This document shows, piece after piece, positions 47,123 to 56,489 of a DNA stretch of 64,000 nt. The stretch's first letter is position 1, and each line of letters opens with the position of its first letter. The position numbers and the translations under genes are program-made. Source of the DNA: Kibdelosporangium persicum (lineage in GTDB: Bacteria; Actinomycetota; Actinomycetes; Mycobacteriales; Pseudonocardiaceae). Below the pieces are notes generated by a model that did no database searches, was not told the DNA's origin, and worked only from the letters and a program-made list of their open reading frames with translations. The stretch spans positions 163,820-227,819 of the forward strand of contig NZ_JAAATY010000004.1 of the NCBI RefSeq assembly GCF_013280595.1, given 5' to 3'.

Positions 47123-47713
47123 CTATGCGTACGGACTGGTTGTCGCCCTTGGTTCGGCCACTGATACGCCGAAGCCGGCGAGACCGGCGCGCAGAACGCG
47201 CTCGACCTGGCCGGCATCGGTGAGGTTCCCGTTGAGTTCCAGCGAGACCAATCCGTGTACGAGCCCCCAGACCGTCATCGCGGCGGTCTCGGGGTCGGAT
47301 AAGCCCGCCAGCCTGCCGACCTCGACCATCGGCCCGAGCACGTGCGCCGCCGTCTCACGGTCGGGCTCGAACCCGGCGACCGCCTTGGTGAACATGATCA
47401 GGTACAGGTGCGGCTCGGCCAGCGCCGCACTGCGGTAGGCCAGACCGAGCCGCACCAGGTCCTCGGCGGCGTCGCCGGTCAGGCTCACCTCGGTGAGCCG
47501 GTTGCCGAACCGGTGGAACGCATCGACGTACAGCTCTCGCACGAGCGCGGGTTTCCCCCCGAACAGCGAGTAGACAGCGGTGGTCGATGTTCCGACGTCG
47601 GCTGCGAGTCTGCGTAAGCTCAGCGCGTCCGGTCCTTCACCGGACAACAGCTCTCCGGCACGAGCCAGCAAGCGGACGCGCAGAGCCTCGTCATGTGTCT
47701 TTGGGCGCGGCAC
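47123..47713 (-). CDS. TetR-family transcriptional regulator
   Basis: This 196-residue repressor has helix-turn-helix SLRRLAADVGTSTTAVYSLFGGKPALVRELY (residues 32-62) and a TetR_C-type C-terminal region (TAAMTVWGLVHGLVSLELNG). The GTG 47713 start gives the conserved MPRPKTHDEALR opening. The divergent neighbour is the antitoxin gene at 47830, with no clear palindrome between them, so its targets cannot be assigned. Confidence 0.9.
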   Translation of the reverse strand: MPRPKTHDEALRVRLLARAGELLSGEGPDALSLRRLAADVGTSTTAVYSLFGGKPALVRELYVDAFHRFGNRLTEVSLTGDAAEDLVRLGLAYRSAALAEPHLYLIMFTKAVAGFEPDRETAAHVLGPMVEVGRLAGLSDPETAAMTVWGLVHGLVSLELNGNLTDAGQVERVLRAGLAGFGVSVAEPRATTSPYA

Positions 47714-47829
47714 TTGTCGAGATTAGCCCGGTTTTCCGTGGTCGGAACCGACTGTGCACAAAGGGGCAAACTGGAGGGCAGCGCAAACCGGGGCTCTGCT
47801 TTCCGAGATCCAACCGTTAAGATGCCGCA

Positions 47830-48036
47830 ATGGCCATGACCTTGCGCCTGGGTGACGAGGAGAGCGAGCAGCTCGCGGCGCTGGCGGAGGCCGAGGGGCG
47901 CTCCACCGAGGACGTCCTGCGGCTCGCGCTCGCCGAACGATGGTCGAAGCTGCACAAACAGCAGCAGATCGGGGATGTGCTCGAACGTGTTCTGCCCCGT
48001 TACCAGGGGCTGCTGGAGCGGCTCGGGACCGGCTGA
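47830..48036 (+). CDS. antitoxin of a Doc-type toxin-antitoxin pair
   Basis: This 68-residue protein has a short N-terminal strand (MAMTLRLGDEESEQLAALAEAEGRS-type ribbon-helix-helix), typical of antitoxins that bind their own promoter, and a charged C-terminal helix (WSKLHKQQQIGDVLERVLPRY) that would wrap the toxin. It lies 15 bases upstream of the Fic/Doc-like gene. No strong ribosome site is seen; ATG 47836 is an alternative start. Confidence 0.8.
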   Translation: MAMTLRLGDEESEQLAALAEAEGRSTEDVLRLALAERWSKLHKQQQIGDVLERVLPRYQGLLERLGTG

Positions 48037-48051
48037 CGATATAAGTCCGCA

Positions 48052-48432
48052 GTGATCACCTACCTGGACGCCAGCGACCTGCTGGTGCTCGCGGCGGCGG
48101 TGACCGGGGGAGATCTGGTGGTTCGCGACCTCGGCCTGCTCGACTCAGCCGCGCATCGGCCACAGGCGACCGTGCTCGGCGTCGAGGCCTACGGCACGCT
48201 CTGGCTGAAATCCGCGGCCCTGATGGAGTCCATCATCCGCAACCGGCCACTCGCCGAGGGCAACTGGCGGCTGGGCTGGGTCGCCGCCGTGACGTTGTGC
48301 GACATCAACGGCTACTGGATCGACGCCGACGAGGACGCCGCGCTCGACCTGGTCAGAGAGGTCGACCGGGGCAGCATCGAGATCGCCACGATCGCCGGGC
48401 GGCTCGAATCGTGGGGCGTCCCCCGTCAATAG
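48052..48432 (+). CDS. Fic/Doc-family toxin homologue with altered catalytic motif
   Basis: This 126-residue protein has the Doc layout: VRDLGLLDSAAHRPQAT (residues 24-40), then the Fic-motif helix and a C-terminal helix pair. The canonical HxFxxGNKR motif reads Arg65-Pro-Leu-Ala-Glu-Gly-Asn71-Trp-Arg73: the catalytic His is Arg, Phe is Leu, and Lys is Trp. The Gly-Asn and final Arg that hold the nucleotide remain. Active Doc proteins phosphorylate EF-Tu; this one may be inactive or altered. The GTG start at 48052 lies 15 bases after the antitoxin stop. Confidence 0.85.
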   Translation: MITYLDASDLLVLAAAVTGGDLVVRDLGLLDSAAHRPQATVLGVEAYGTLWLKSAALMESIIRNRPLAEGNWRLGWVAAVTLCDINGYWIDADEDAALDLVREVDRGSIEIATIAGRLESWGVPRQ

Positions 48433-48443
48433 TCGTAAGGGGC

Positions 48444-48474
48444 TTGACCTGGAGCGCACTCCAGGTTCTAGCGT
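48444..48474 (+). promoter_or_regulatory. MerR-type promoter with 19-bp spacer and operator
   Basis: The -35 TTGACC (48444-48449) and -10 TAGCGT (48469-48474) are 19 bases apart, as in MerR-activated promoters. The perfect dyad ACCTGGAG-CGCA-CTCCAGGT (48447-48466) fills the spacer. The start site would fall at about 48481-48482, at the GTG of the MerR gene, so the mRNA is probably leaderless. Confidence 0.85.
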
Positions 48475-48481
48475 CGAAGGC

Positions 48482-48853
48482 GTGAGTTACGCGATCGCCC
48501 AAGCTGCCGAACGCAGTGGGTTGTCCATCGACACCCTGCGTTACTACGAACGGATCGGCCTGGTCGAGCCGCCCGCCCGAGACTCCGGCGGCAGGCGCAG
48601 CTACAGCGACGAGGACCTGGCCTGGCTGGAGTTCCTCACCAAGCTGCGCACGACCGGGATGCCGATCAGGATGATGCGCGAGTACGCGCAACTGCGGATG
48701 CGCGGGGTGGGGACCGAGACCCGCCGCCAGCAGATCCTCATCGACCACCGCAAGGACGTGCTCGACCGGATCGCCGAACTGCAGGGCTGCCTCGCCGCCC
48801 TGAACTACAAGATCGATCGCTACCGGACCACCATCCAGGAGGCCACCGCATGA
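48482..48853 (+). CDS. MerR-family transcriptional regulator
   Basis: This 123-residue activator has the winged helix-turn-helix [33 protein letters not shown] (residues 3-35) and a dimerisation helix ending near residue 115. Only one cysteine is present in the C-terminal region (LQGCLAALN), so it is not a classic metal sensor. It is more like the organic-compound-responsive group often found with aldo/keto reductases. The gene is autoregulated through the operator in its own promoter and overlaps the reductase start by ATGA. Confidence 0.93.
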   Translation: MSYAIAQAAERSGLSIDTLRYYERIGLVEPPARDSGGRRSYSDEDLAWLEFLTKLRTTGMPIRMMREYAQLRMRGVGTETRRQQILIDHRKDVLDRIAELQGCLAALNYKIDRYRTTIQEATA

Positions 48854-49824
48854 CGCTGCCCACCCGCTTTCTGGGAGACCTGGAGGTCAGCGCGCAGGGC
48901 CTCGGCTGCATGGGGATGAGCCAGAGCTACGGGCCCGCGGACCGCGACGAGTCGATCGCCACCATCCACGCGGCGCTCGACGCGGGCGTGACCCTGCTGG
49001 ACACGGCGGACGTCTACGGCCTCGGCCACAACGAGCAACTGGTCGGCGAGGCCATCAGGTCCCGTCGTGACGAGGTCGTGCTGGCCACCAAGTTCGGGTT
49101 CAAGCGTGTTCTCGACCCGTCCGACGACGGCGTTCGCGGCGACGCGGACTACGTGCGGTCCGCGTGTGACGCTTCGCTGAAACGTCTCGGCGTCGACCAC
49201 ATCGACCTGTACTACGCGCACCGCGTCGACCCCAACGTGCCGGTCGAGGAGACCGTCGGCGCGATGGCGTCACTCGTCGAAGCCGGGAAGGTCCGGTACA
49301 TCGGCCTGTCCGAGGCCGGCGCGGACTCGATCCGGCGGGCCTGCGCGGTGCACCCGGTCGCCGCGCTGCAGAGCGAATGGTCACTGTGGACTCGCGACAT
49401 CGAGGGCGAGATCCTCGACACCTGCCGTGAACTGGGCGTCGGCGTCGTGCCGTTCTCCCCGCTCGGCCGCGGTTTCCTGACCGGGCGCCTGTCCCAGGAC
49501 CTCGCCGAGGACGACGCTCGCCGCGCCATGCCGCGGTTCACGGGCGAGAACTACGACCGCAACTCCGCGATCGTCGAGTCCCTCAAGGCGCTGGCCGCCA
49601 AGCTGGACCTCACGCCGGGCCAGGTGGCGTTGGCCTGGGTGCAGAACCAGGGCGCGGACGTCGTGCCGATCCCCGGCACCAAGCGCCGGACGTACCTGGC
49701 CGAGAACGTGGCCGCCGCGAGTGTGGTGCTGTCCGCCGAGGACCTGGCGGAGATTTCGGCGGTGGGGCGTGAGGTGGCGGGTGACCGTTATTCACCCGAG
49801 GCCCTGAAGCTGGTCAACGGATAG
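48850..49824 (+). CDS. aldo/keto reductase
   Basis: This 324-residue NADPH-dependent reductase of the AKR superfamily (IolS/Tas-like group) reduces carbonyl compounds. Catalytic residues are visible: Asp and Tyr in [14 protein letters not shown] (near residues 50-55), Lys in LATKFGF (near residue 80) and His in [11 protein letters not shown] (near residue 122). The cofactor part [15 protein letters not shown] lies near residue 275. It is controlled by the MerR gene it overlaps and ends with a 33-base overlap on the convergent sigma factor gene. Confidence 0.95.
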   Translation: MTLPTRFLGDLEVSAQGLGCMGMSQSYGPADRDESIATIHAALDAGVTLLDTADVYGLGHNEQLVGEAIRSRRDEVVLATKFGFKRVLDPSDDGVRGDADYVRSACDASLKRLGVDHIDLYYAHRVDPNVPVEETVGAMASLVEAGKVRYIGLSEAGADSIRRACAVHPVAALQSEWSLWTRDIEGEILDTCRELGVGVVPFSPLGRGFLTGRLSQDLAEDDARRAMPRFTGENYDRNSAIVESLKALAAKLDLTPGQVALAWVQNQGADVVPIPGTKRRTYLAENVAAASVVLSAEDLAEISAVGREVAGDRYSPEALKLVNG

Positions 49825-50751
49825 GTCGAATGTGGCGACCAGGCTGGGATCGCCGAAAGCGTTCACCCGTGCCACTCCTGTCGGCGTGACGGTGAGCACC
49901 AGAACGCCGTACGGCCGGTCAAGGTGATGCACGACTGCGGCTGGTTGGCCGTTCGCGGAGGTCGCGGACAGCCGCCAGTCGCCTGGCGAGCCCATGACCT
50001 GGTCGACCAGGAACGGCAGGCACGTGTCCCGGCCGGCGAACCAGGTCGTGAACGGCACCGCTTCGAGCGTCGCGTCCTGCCGTAGCACCCGCTCCAGCGC
50101 CGCCGGATCGGAGTTCTCGAACGCGGCGATGTACTCCTGGAGCAGTGCGCGGGCTTGGGGATTCGTGGGTTCGACGAGGTCAGCGCCCTCGTCCACCCGG
50201 TCAAGCGTGGCGCGGGCACGTTGCAGCGCGCTTTTCACCGCCGCGGGCGTGGTTTGCAGCATGACGGCGACGTCGTTGGCCGGGAACGCCAGGACCTCGC
50301 GCAGGATCAGCACGGCCCGCTGCCGGGGTGGCAGGTACTGCAGGCTCGCGATCAGCGCCAGCCGGATGCTTTCCCGCACGGCGACGATCGCGGCCGGATC
50401 GTCCGTCTCGGGCGTCACCAGGGCGTCGGGAATCGGTTGCAGCCAGGCGACTTCCGGTCCTGCCGGTTCGGGTGCGGCGTGCGGATCGGCCGACGGACCG
50501 GCCAGACCGGACGGCAACTCCCGCCGTTGCCGCCGGTCAAGCGCGGTGAGGCACGCGTTCGTCGCGATCCGGTACAGCCACGACCGCAGCGACGCCCGGC
50601 CTTCGAAGCCGTCGTACGACCGCCAGGCGCGCAGGTACGTCTCCTGGACCAGGTCCTCCGCGTCGTGCACCGAACCGAGCATGCGGTAGCAGTAGGCCAG
50701 CAGCTCACGCCGGAACGGTTCGGTGCCGCGGACGAAATCGCCCTCACCCAT
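49792..50751 (-). CDS. ECF sigma factor with C-terminal SnoaL-like domain (SigG/TIGR02960 type)
   Basis: This 319-residue extracytoplasmic-function sigma factor has region 2 in [23 protein letters not shown] (residues 20-42) and region 4 in [42 protein letters not shown] (near residues 140-180). From about residue 205 a SnoaL/NTF2-like domain ([21 protein letters not shown]) is fused, as in groups that lack a separate anti-sigma factor. ATG 50751 gives the usual short N-terminus. The upstream gene for a DHFR-like reductase ends 7 bases before it, so the two are co-transcribed. Confidence 0.92.
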   Translation of the reverse strand: MGEGDFVRGTEPFRRELLAYCYRMLGSVHDAEDLVQETYLRAWRSYDGFEGRASLRSWLYRIATNACLTALDRRQRRELPSGLAGPSADPHAAPEPAGPEVAWLQPIPDALVTPETDDPAAIVAVRESIRLALIASLQYLPPRQRAVLILREVLAFPANDVAVMLQTTPAAVKSALQRARATLDRVDEGADLVEPTNPQARALLQEYIAAFENSDPAALERVLRQDATLEAVPFTTWFAGRDTCLPFLVDQVMGSPGDWRLSATSANGQPAAVVHHLDRPYGVLVLTVTPTGVARVNAFGDPSLVATFDLSVDQLQGLG

Positions 50752-50758
50752 GGCGGCA

Positions 50759-51325
50759 CTATGCCTTGGCCGGCCGGTAGCTGAGCGTCGCCACACCAGT
50801 GGGCGTGATCTTCTGATCGGCCAGCCGCAGCCGCGTGCCCGCGATGCCGTCGTCGAAGAGCCGCTTGCCGGTGCCCAGCACGAGCGGGAACACCCAGACC
50901 TCGAACTCGTCGACCAGGCAGTGCCGCAGCAGTGCCGCTGCGAGGTTCCCGGCGCCGTAGACGATGATGTCCTTGCCGGGCCGCTGCTTGAGCTTGCCGA
51001 CCTCCTCGACGGCGTCGCCCTTGAGCAGGCTCGCGTTCCAGGTCAGCGGTTCGGTCAGGGTGTTCGAGGCGACCAGCTTCGGCATCTTGTTGAGGTGGTC
51101 GGCGTACGGACCGGTGCCGGTCGGCCAGTACTTCGAGAAGAACTCGTAGGTCACTCGGCCGCACAGGAACAGATCGCAGTCCTGGAGTTTGCGCAACGCG
51201 TGCTCGGCGCCGTGGTCGCCGAAGTACGGCGGCGCCCAGCCGCCGTGGTGGAACTCGCTGAACCCGCCTGGGTCCTCGATCACGCCGTCGAGCGTCGACA
51301 GCGTGGAAACGATCAGCCTGCGCAT
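50759..51325 (-). CDS. dihydrofolate reductase/RibD C-terminal-like protein
   Basis: This 188-residue protein of the RibD_C (DHFR-like) superfamily has the start RRLIVSTLSTLDGVIEDPGG, the DLFLCGRVTYEFFSKYW block (near residue 50) and the cofactor-type sequence KDIIVYGAGNLAAALLRHCLVDEF (near residues 118-141). Family members bind NADPH but often have no proven substrate. It is the first gene of a pair with the ECF sigma factor, an association repeated in many actinomycetes. Confidence 0.92.
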   Translation of the reverse strand: MRRLIVSTLSTLDGVIEDPGGFSEFHHGGWAPPYFGDHGAEHALRKLQDCDLFLCGRVTYEFFSKYWPTGTGPYADHLNKMPKLVASNTLTEPLTWNASLLKGDAVEEVGKLKQRPGKDIIVYGAGNLAAALLRHCLVDEFEVWVFPLVLGTGKRLFDDGIAGTRLRLADQKITPTGVATLSYRPAKA

Positions 51326-51473
51326 CCGGTCCTCCCAGGTAGTGCCTTGTCACCTGTACTGACCCGGCAGGAACCGGAAAGGAATCGGCCGCCGTGCAAC
51401 CTCGCCGGGCTACGGGGCGTAAGCAGGTGTGAGCCGGCGGTGGGCGCCGGCCACACCTACCCGAGGGAACCAA

Positions 51474-54400
51474 GTGGGCAGAAAGCAGTGCGCGGTCCTG
51501 ACAGCCGCGCTGATCGGCGCCGGGCTGGTGGTGACACCGGCCGGGGCGGTCGAGCTCAAGCCGATGAACGCCGAGCAGGGGCTGGGGACGGTCACCCTGA
51601 TCACCGGTGACCAGGTGCGGATCCGGGGTGAGCGGGTCGCCGGTGTGCGGATGGCGAAGGGCCGCGAGCACGTCCGGTATTGGCGGTACCAGCTGAACGG
51701 CCACGACTACGTGGTGCCCGACGACGCGATGCGCCAGGTCAGCGCGAACAAGCTGGACAAGCGCTTGTTCGACATCACGGGGCTGGTGCGGCAGGGCTAT
51801 GACGACGCGCACGAACCGAACGTGCCGACGATCGTCACAGCAGGTGCGACCAGGCGCGGAACTCCGAGCCACCAGGCCGTCGACATCCCCAAGGCCGAGG
51901 CGGTCAAGCACTGGCTGTCGGACCAGGCCAAGGCTGCGGACGCCCGGAAGGTCTGGCTGAACGGCAAGGTGCACGCCACCCTCGACCAGAGCGTCAAGCA
52001 GGTCGGTGCGCCCCAGGCGTGGGAGAAGGGTTTACGGGCGGACGGTGTGAAAGTCGCGGTCCTGGACACCGGGTACGACCCGGGCCACCCCGACTTGAAG
52101 TCCAAAGTAGACGCAATGCGGAACTTCACCGACGAGGGTGACGGCGACACCGTCGGCCACGGAACCCATGTGGCCGGCACGATCGCGGGCACCGGCGCCG
52201 CGTCGAACGGGAAGTACGCCGGCGTCGCGCCCGGCGCGCGGCTGCTGATCGGCAAGGTTCTCGGCGAGTACGGCGGCCGTGAGGACTGGATCATCAACGG
52301 CATGCAGTGGGCCGTCGACAACGGCGCCAAGGTCGTCAACATGAGCCTCGGTGGCGGCGTGACCGACGGCACGGACCTGATGTCGCAAATGGTGAACCAG
52401 CTCTCGGAGTCCACCGGTGCGTTGTTCGTGATCGCCGCGGGCAACTCAGGCGTACCGGAGTCCGTGGGTTCGCCCGGAGCCGCGGACCGCGCGCTCACGG
52501 TGGCCAACGTGACCAAGTCCGACACGCTGAGCGTGACCTCGAGCCAGGGCCCGCGGGCCGGGGACTACGGCCTCAAGCCGGAGATCGCCGCGCCAGGCAC
52601 GGACATCGTCGCCGCGCGGGCCGCGGGCACCCTGGCCCCGGTCTCGATCAACGAGCACTACGCCAAGATCTCCGGCACCTCGATGGCCGCGCCGCACGTC
52701 GCCGGGGCGGCCGCGATCCTGGCCGGACAGCATCCGCAGTGGACCGGCGAGCAGCTGAAGAACGCGCTGATCAGCTCGGCCAAGCGCTTGCCCGGGATCA
52801 ACACGTTCGCGCAGGGCGCGGGCAGACTGGACATCGCGCGTGGAGTGGCGCAGCAGGTGCGGGCGGAGGGCGTGATCGCGTTCGGCAACCTGTGGGGCAA
52901 GCAGGACGCCGTCCGCAAGATCACGTACGTCAACGACGGCCCGGACCCGGTGCGGTTGGCGCTCACGTTGGACGTCCAGCAGAAGCACGGCGGACCGACG
53001 AACCTGTTCAGCACGGACAAGACCGTCACAGTCCCGGCCAAGTCGAGTGCTTCGGTGACGGTCACCGCGCACGCAGGTGACCAGCCTGCCGGTGAGTTCC
53101 ACGGAGTGCTGCGTGCGCAGGCCGGTGACGTCGTGCTGACCACGCCGTTGACCGCGAACCTCAAAGGCAGCAAGAACACCCTGACGGTCAAGGTGCCGTC
53201 CCGGGAGGGCGACCCGTACCGCGCGCTCGTGATCGTGCAGAACGAGGAGACCGGCGTCGCGGACGGATACGTCACCGAGTCCGGCGAGGCGACGTTCGAG
53301 GTGCCCGTGGGCAAGTACCGTGCGCTCGGCCAGATCCTCGACCCGTCGTTCGCCACGACCATGTTCGCGTTGCCCGTACAGGTCTCCGGGAACACCGAGC
53401 TGACCGTGGACAGCAAGCAGGCCAAGAAGGTCACGGTCGGCATCGACGACCCGGACGCCCGGGTGCAGAGCGGTGGCGGGATCGGCATCCTGTCCGATGT
53501 GGACGAACTGGGCCCGCGGCTCGGTGCGGCGGTGCTCGCCGGCGGCCCCGCGACGAACCTGTACACCCTTGGCGGTCATCGGATGCGCGGCCTGAGCCTG
53601 AACTCGTCCAGCTACTGGACGCATCCATGGGCGGTGATCACGGCGGACGGTCCCGGGGGATTCGAGTTCCGCAACGTCTACGCGCCGCTCGACGTCGACT
53701 TCGGCAAGCTGACCGCCCGGGTCGTCGACGTCGGGCCCGCCGACACCGAGTCCATCGAGAAAGCGGGCGACGTCACCGGCGCGATCGCGATGATCAGGCC
53801 GCAGGACTGGTCCAGCCCCGGCTATCCGCCGGAGGAGCAGTTGCGAAGCGGGATCGAACTGTTGAAGGCCAAGGGTGCCCGTGCTGTGATCTCGTACTTC
53901 CACCCGGCCCTTCACGACCAGACACCGCCCGCGCTGAGCACGCTCCTGACGTACGACCAGACCGATCTGATCGGTGTCCAGGAGTTGCTGAAGCAGCGCC
54001 AGGTCGAGCTGACGCTCACCGTGCGGCCCGACAGCCCGGTGGCGTACTTCCTGGCCGACGCGGTGCGGGGCGTGGTGCCGACCGGGCACGACTTCCAGTT
54101 CCGCACGGACTCGCTCGGCCGGATCGACCGGCAGTTCAACAACACCCTGCCGAAGGGGACGTACCGCTACCAGGTCGCGGTGCTGACCGCGGGCGGCCTG
54201 ATCGCCAACGCCGAGGTGGAGACGAAGTGGCCGCAACGCCGGACCGACTACGTCTCCGCGGGTGCGGAACTGCTGCTGTACTCGGCGGCGGGTTTCTGGG
54301 AGAAGGGCGACTTCGGTGCCGAGGTCTCGCTTCCGGTGCGGCTCAAGCCCGGTGAGCGGCGGGCCACGAAGGTGTTCGCCGCGCCGTTCGGTCCTGAGCT

Positions 54401-55061
54401 GACGCAGCCCCCGGTCAGTCGCCAGGACGGCAAGCCGGTGCCGGCGGCGTACCGGCTGGGCGACCGGATCACCTTGGCGATTCCCATGTTCGCCGACAGC
54501 GACCCCGGCAATGCCGGTGAGTTCGACGAGACCAACGTGGGCAGCACGGTGTTGGTGAAGGACGGCAAGCCGATCGGCCGTCGCGACGACCGTCCCGGAC
54601 TGGGCGAGTTCCCGGTCCCGGCCGGTCCGGGCCGGTTCCAGCTGACCGCGGACGCCACCCGGCCGCAGTCGGAGACCCAGGCGCCGCCACTGTCCACAAA
54701 GACTCGTGCCGAGTGGACGTTCAAGGCGCCAGCCGGGAGTGACCAGCGAACCGCGTTGCCGTTGCTGGACGTCCGGTTCGACCTGCCACTCGACGAGCAG
54801 AACACCGCGGCTGCCGGAAAGCCGTTGTCCGGCAAGGTGACCGCGGCGCACCAGCCCGGTGCGAGGCCGTCATGGATCGTCGAGCTCTCCGTCGAGATCT
54901 CCTTCGACGAGGGCAAGACGTGGCAGCGGGCAAAGGTCCGTGGCGACCGGGTCGAACTACCGGCCGGACAAGCCGGATTCGCCTCGCTCAAGGCCACGGC
55001 TCGGGACAGCGCGGGGAACTCGGTGACGGAGACCGTCATCCGGGCGTACGCGATCCAGTAG
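51474..55061 (+). CDS. large secreted S8-family subtilase
   Basis: This 1195-residue extracellular serine protease starts at GTG 51474 (GAGGGA 5 bases upstream) with a signal peptide (CAVLTAALIGAGLVVTPAGA). The propeptide carries the typical VTLITGDQVR. The catalytic triad is Asp198 (VLDTGYDPGHPDL), His229 (GHGTHVAGT) and Ser403 (GTSMAAPHVAGAA), with the oxyanion Asn in AAGNSGVPE. The remaining 750 residues hold several beta-sandwich modules and a possible PA-like insert region near residue 780. Such proteins usually degrade extracellular protein and may self-process. The gene is transcribed alone. Confidence 0.95.
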   Translation: MGRKQCAVLTAALIGAGLVVTPAGAVELKPMNAEQGLGTVTLITGDQVRIRGERVAGVRMAKGREHVRYWRYQLNGHDYVVPDDAMRQVSANKLDKRLFDITGLVRQGYDDAHEPNVPTIVTAGATRRGTPSHQAVDIPKAEAVKHWLSDQAKAADARKVWLNGKVHATLDQSVKQVGAPQAWEKGLRADGVKVAVLDTGYDPGHPDLKSKVDAMRNFTDEGDGDTVGHGTHVAGTIAGTGAASNGKYAGVAPGARLLIGKVLGEYGGREDWIINGMQWAVDNGAKVVNMSLGGGVTDGTDLMSQMVNQLSESTGALFVIAAGNSGVPESVGSPGAADRALTVANVTKSDTLSVTSSQGPRAGDYGLKPEIAAPGTDIVAARAAGTLAPVSINEHYAKISGTSMAAPHVAGAAAILAGQHPQWTGEQLKNALISSAKRLPGINTFAQGAGRLDIARGVAQQVRAEGVIAFGNLWGKQDAVRKITYVNDGPDPVRLALTLDVQQKHGGPTNLFSTDKTVTVPAKSSASVTVTAHAGDQPAGEFHGVLRAQAGDVVLTTPLTANLKGSKNTLTVKVPSREGDPYRALVIVQNEETGVADGYVTESGEATFEVPVGKYRALGQILDPSFATTMFALPVQVSGNTELTVDSKQAKKVTVGIDDPDARVQSGGGIGILSDVDELGPRLGAAVLAGGPATNLYTLGGHRMRGLSLNSSSYWTHPWAVITADGPGGFEFRNVYAPLDVDFGKLTARVVDVGPADTESIEKAGDVTGAIAMIRPQDWSSPGYPPEEQLRSGIELLKAKGARAVISYFHPALHDQTPPALSTLLTYDQTDLIGVQELLKQRQVELTLTVRPDSPVAYFLADAVRGVVPTGHDFQFRTDSLGRIDRQFNNTLPKGTYRYQVAVLTAGGLIANAEVETKWPQRRTDYVSAGAELLLYSAAGFWEKGDFGAEVSLPVRLKPGERRATKVFAAPFGPELTQPPVSRQDGKPVPAAYRLGDRITLAIPMFADSDPGNAGEFDETNVGSTVLVKDGKPIGRRDDRPGLGEFPVPAGPGRFQLTADATRPQSETQAPPLSTKTRAEWTFKAPAGSDQRTALPLLDVRFDLPLDEQNTAAAGKPLSGKVTAAHQPGARPSWIVELSVEISFDEGKTWQRAKVRGDRVELPAGQAGFASLKATARDSAGNSVTETVIRAYAIQ

Positions 55062-55083
55062 TACCAGGATATTCCGCGGACAG

Positions 55084-55111
55084 GGCGGGGACCGGCGTGC
55101 CGGCCCTCGCC
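55084..55111 (+). terminator. terminator-like hairpin after the subtilase gene
   Basis: GGCGGGGACCGGC (55084-55096) pairs with GCCGGCCCTCGCC (55099-55111) with two mismatches and a 2-base loop, 22 bases after the stop. Confidence 0.6.
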
Positions 55112-55269
55112 CTCTCCGCCGCCTGCACCGCGCAGCAGCCGGAACTGACAGTTGCACAATGTGGCACTTCGAACTGGCGACAATCCCGGACGAGGAAAGC
55201 CACCACAAGTGAGCGACGCCGTGGAAGGTTTGAGACGAAGTCTTTTTCCGTGCTCGCGAGCGCTTGTCG

Positions 55270-56235
55270 TTATCCGCGGGGGACCTTTCGAACCAGATCA
55301 GGGCGCCGGTTTCGTACGTGTTCGGCGAACTGGCGCCAGGCTTGCGAGCAGTCGTTGGCCACCTCGGCGACGGCCTCGACCCAGTGCGACGGCACTGTGT
55401 CGATGAGTTCCGGCCAGCTCCTGGCGACCACCGCGTGCGAGTCGAGGAGGCGCAACAGGACACGCCCTTTCTCGGAGAATCGCAGGATCGGGTCCTGGCG
55501 CAGCACTTTCAACAACGCTTCCAGGTCGAAGGCGTCATCCGGTCTGCTTTCGGTGAGTCTGGCGCGGCGTTGGGTGGGTAACAGTGGGTCGTCGCCGCGG
55601 TGGACGCGGTTGCGCACGTCACGCGCTGTGTTCAGGGATACGCCCGCACCCTCGGAGATCTCACGCAGGGTCGCGTCCGGCTTGCCTGCCAGGATGTCCG
55701 CGGCGCGTTCCCGGCTTGCCGCGCCGTCGACCGGACGGGTCCGGCCGTCCCGGCCGATTCTGGTGGTCACCGGCAGGACTTCGTGGGCCAGTTCTCGCCG
55801 CATCGCCGCCACGGTGCCGGCCGCCAGGCCCACCGCCGACGCGATCGCCCGGTCGGACCAGTGTGGATGGGACTCGAAGATCCGTTCGGCGGCGGCCTTG
55901 CGGTCGGCGAGCGACAGTGGCAGTCCGTGGCTGACGTTCATCTTCACGGCGAGCACGAAGGCGTCGTCCGCGGTGCCGTCGAAATACCGGACCTTGATCG
56001 TTCGTTCGCCCCGCAGCACCGCCGCTTTCAGCCGGTGCGCGCCGTCGATCACCCGCATCGTCTGCCGGTGCACGACGATCGCGGGGAGTTCGTCGCCGAT
56101 TCCGGCGAGAACGTGCGCGTGTTCCTCGTTTCGCCCATTGATCCGAGGAGAGTCGCTGACCGACAACGCGTCGATCGGCACGATCTCGGTGCGGTCATCG
56201 ACCACGTCGAATGAAGCGCATTCCTTCGCATCCAT
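55270..56235 (-). CDS. StrR/Bbr-type ParB-like pathway-specific activator
   Basis: This 321-residue DNA-binding regulator matches the family of StrR (streptomycin), NovG and Bbr/Tei15* (glycopeptide) activators. The ParB N-terminal domain has PIDALSVSDSPRINGRNEEHA (near residue 20) and RVIDGAHRLKAAVLRGERTIKV (residues 61-82), followed by MNVSHGLPLSLADRKAAAERI and a helix-turn-helix (SDRAIASAVGLAAGTVAAMRREL, residues 127-149). A second conserved half (GVSLNTARDVRNRVHRG) follows. ATG 56235 follows GGGGA 6 bases upstream. It borders a group of biosynthetic-type genes, which it probably switches on. A perfect 17-bp palindrome lies 81 bases upstream. Confidence 0.9.
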   Translation of the reverse strand: MDAKECASFDVVDDRTEIVPIDALSVSDSPRINGRNEEHAHVLAGIGDELPAIVVHRQTMRVIDGAHRLKAAVLRGERTIKVRYFDGTADDAFVLAVKMNVSHGLPLSLADRKAAAERIFESHPHWSDRAIASAVGLAAGTVAAMRRELAHEVLPVTTRIGRDGRTRPVDGAASRERAADILAGKPDATLREISEGAGVSLNTARDVRNRVHRGDDPLLPTQRRARLTESRPDDAFDLEALLKVLRQDPILRFSEKGRVLLRLLDSHAVVARSWPELIDTVPSHWVEAVAEVANDCSQAWRQFAEHVRNRRPDLVRKVPRG

Positions 56236-56315
56236 GGAAAATCCCCACTGTGATTTCCGCGTGCCGGCCGCATGGCCGTTCGTCGAAACGTTCCCCTCGG
56301 TGGACTTGGTCGCGC

Positions 56316-56332
56316 GAACCGGACACCGGTTC
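56316..56332. promoter_or_regulatory. perfect palindrome upstream of the StrR-type gene
   Basis: GAACCGG-ACA-CCGGTTC lies 81-97 bases upstream of the regulator start. Its GAAC...GTTC ends resemble the outer bases of StrR-family sites (GTTCGACTG/CAGTCGAAC) in inverse order. It may be an autoregulatory site. Confidence 0.5.
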
Positions 56333-56470
56333 TGTGGAAGGGCGCGGCGGCACCACGGTTCATCGGCTTCGACGAACCGCACTCCAGCCGGACGCGCCCA
56401 GTCCTAGGTGGACCCACCAGGTCTGGTCTTGTGATTTCCCACCGTGCTCATCCCCTCGCGGCCAGCGTCC

Positions 56471-56489
56471 CGGGCGGCGACGCCGCCCG
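56471..56489 (-). terminator. hairpin downstream of the methyltransferase gene
   Basis: CGGGCGGC (56471-56478) pairs perfectly with GCCGCCCG (56482-56489) over a 3-base loop. It lies about 205 bases beyond the methyltransferase stop on the same transcript and may end it before the regulator gene. No T-run is present. Confidence 0.4.
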
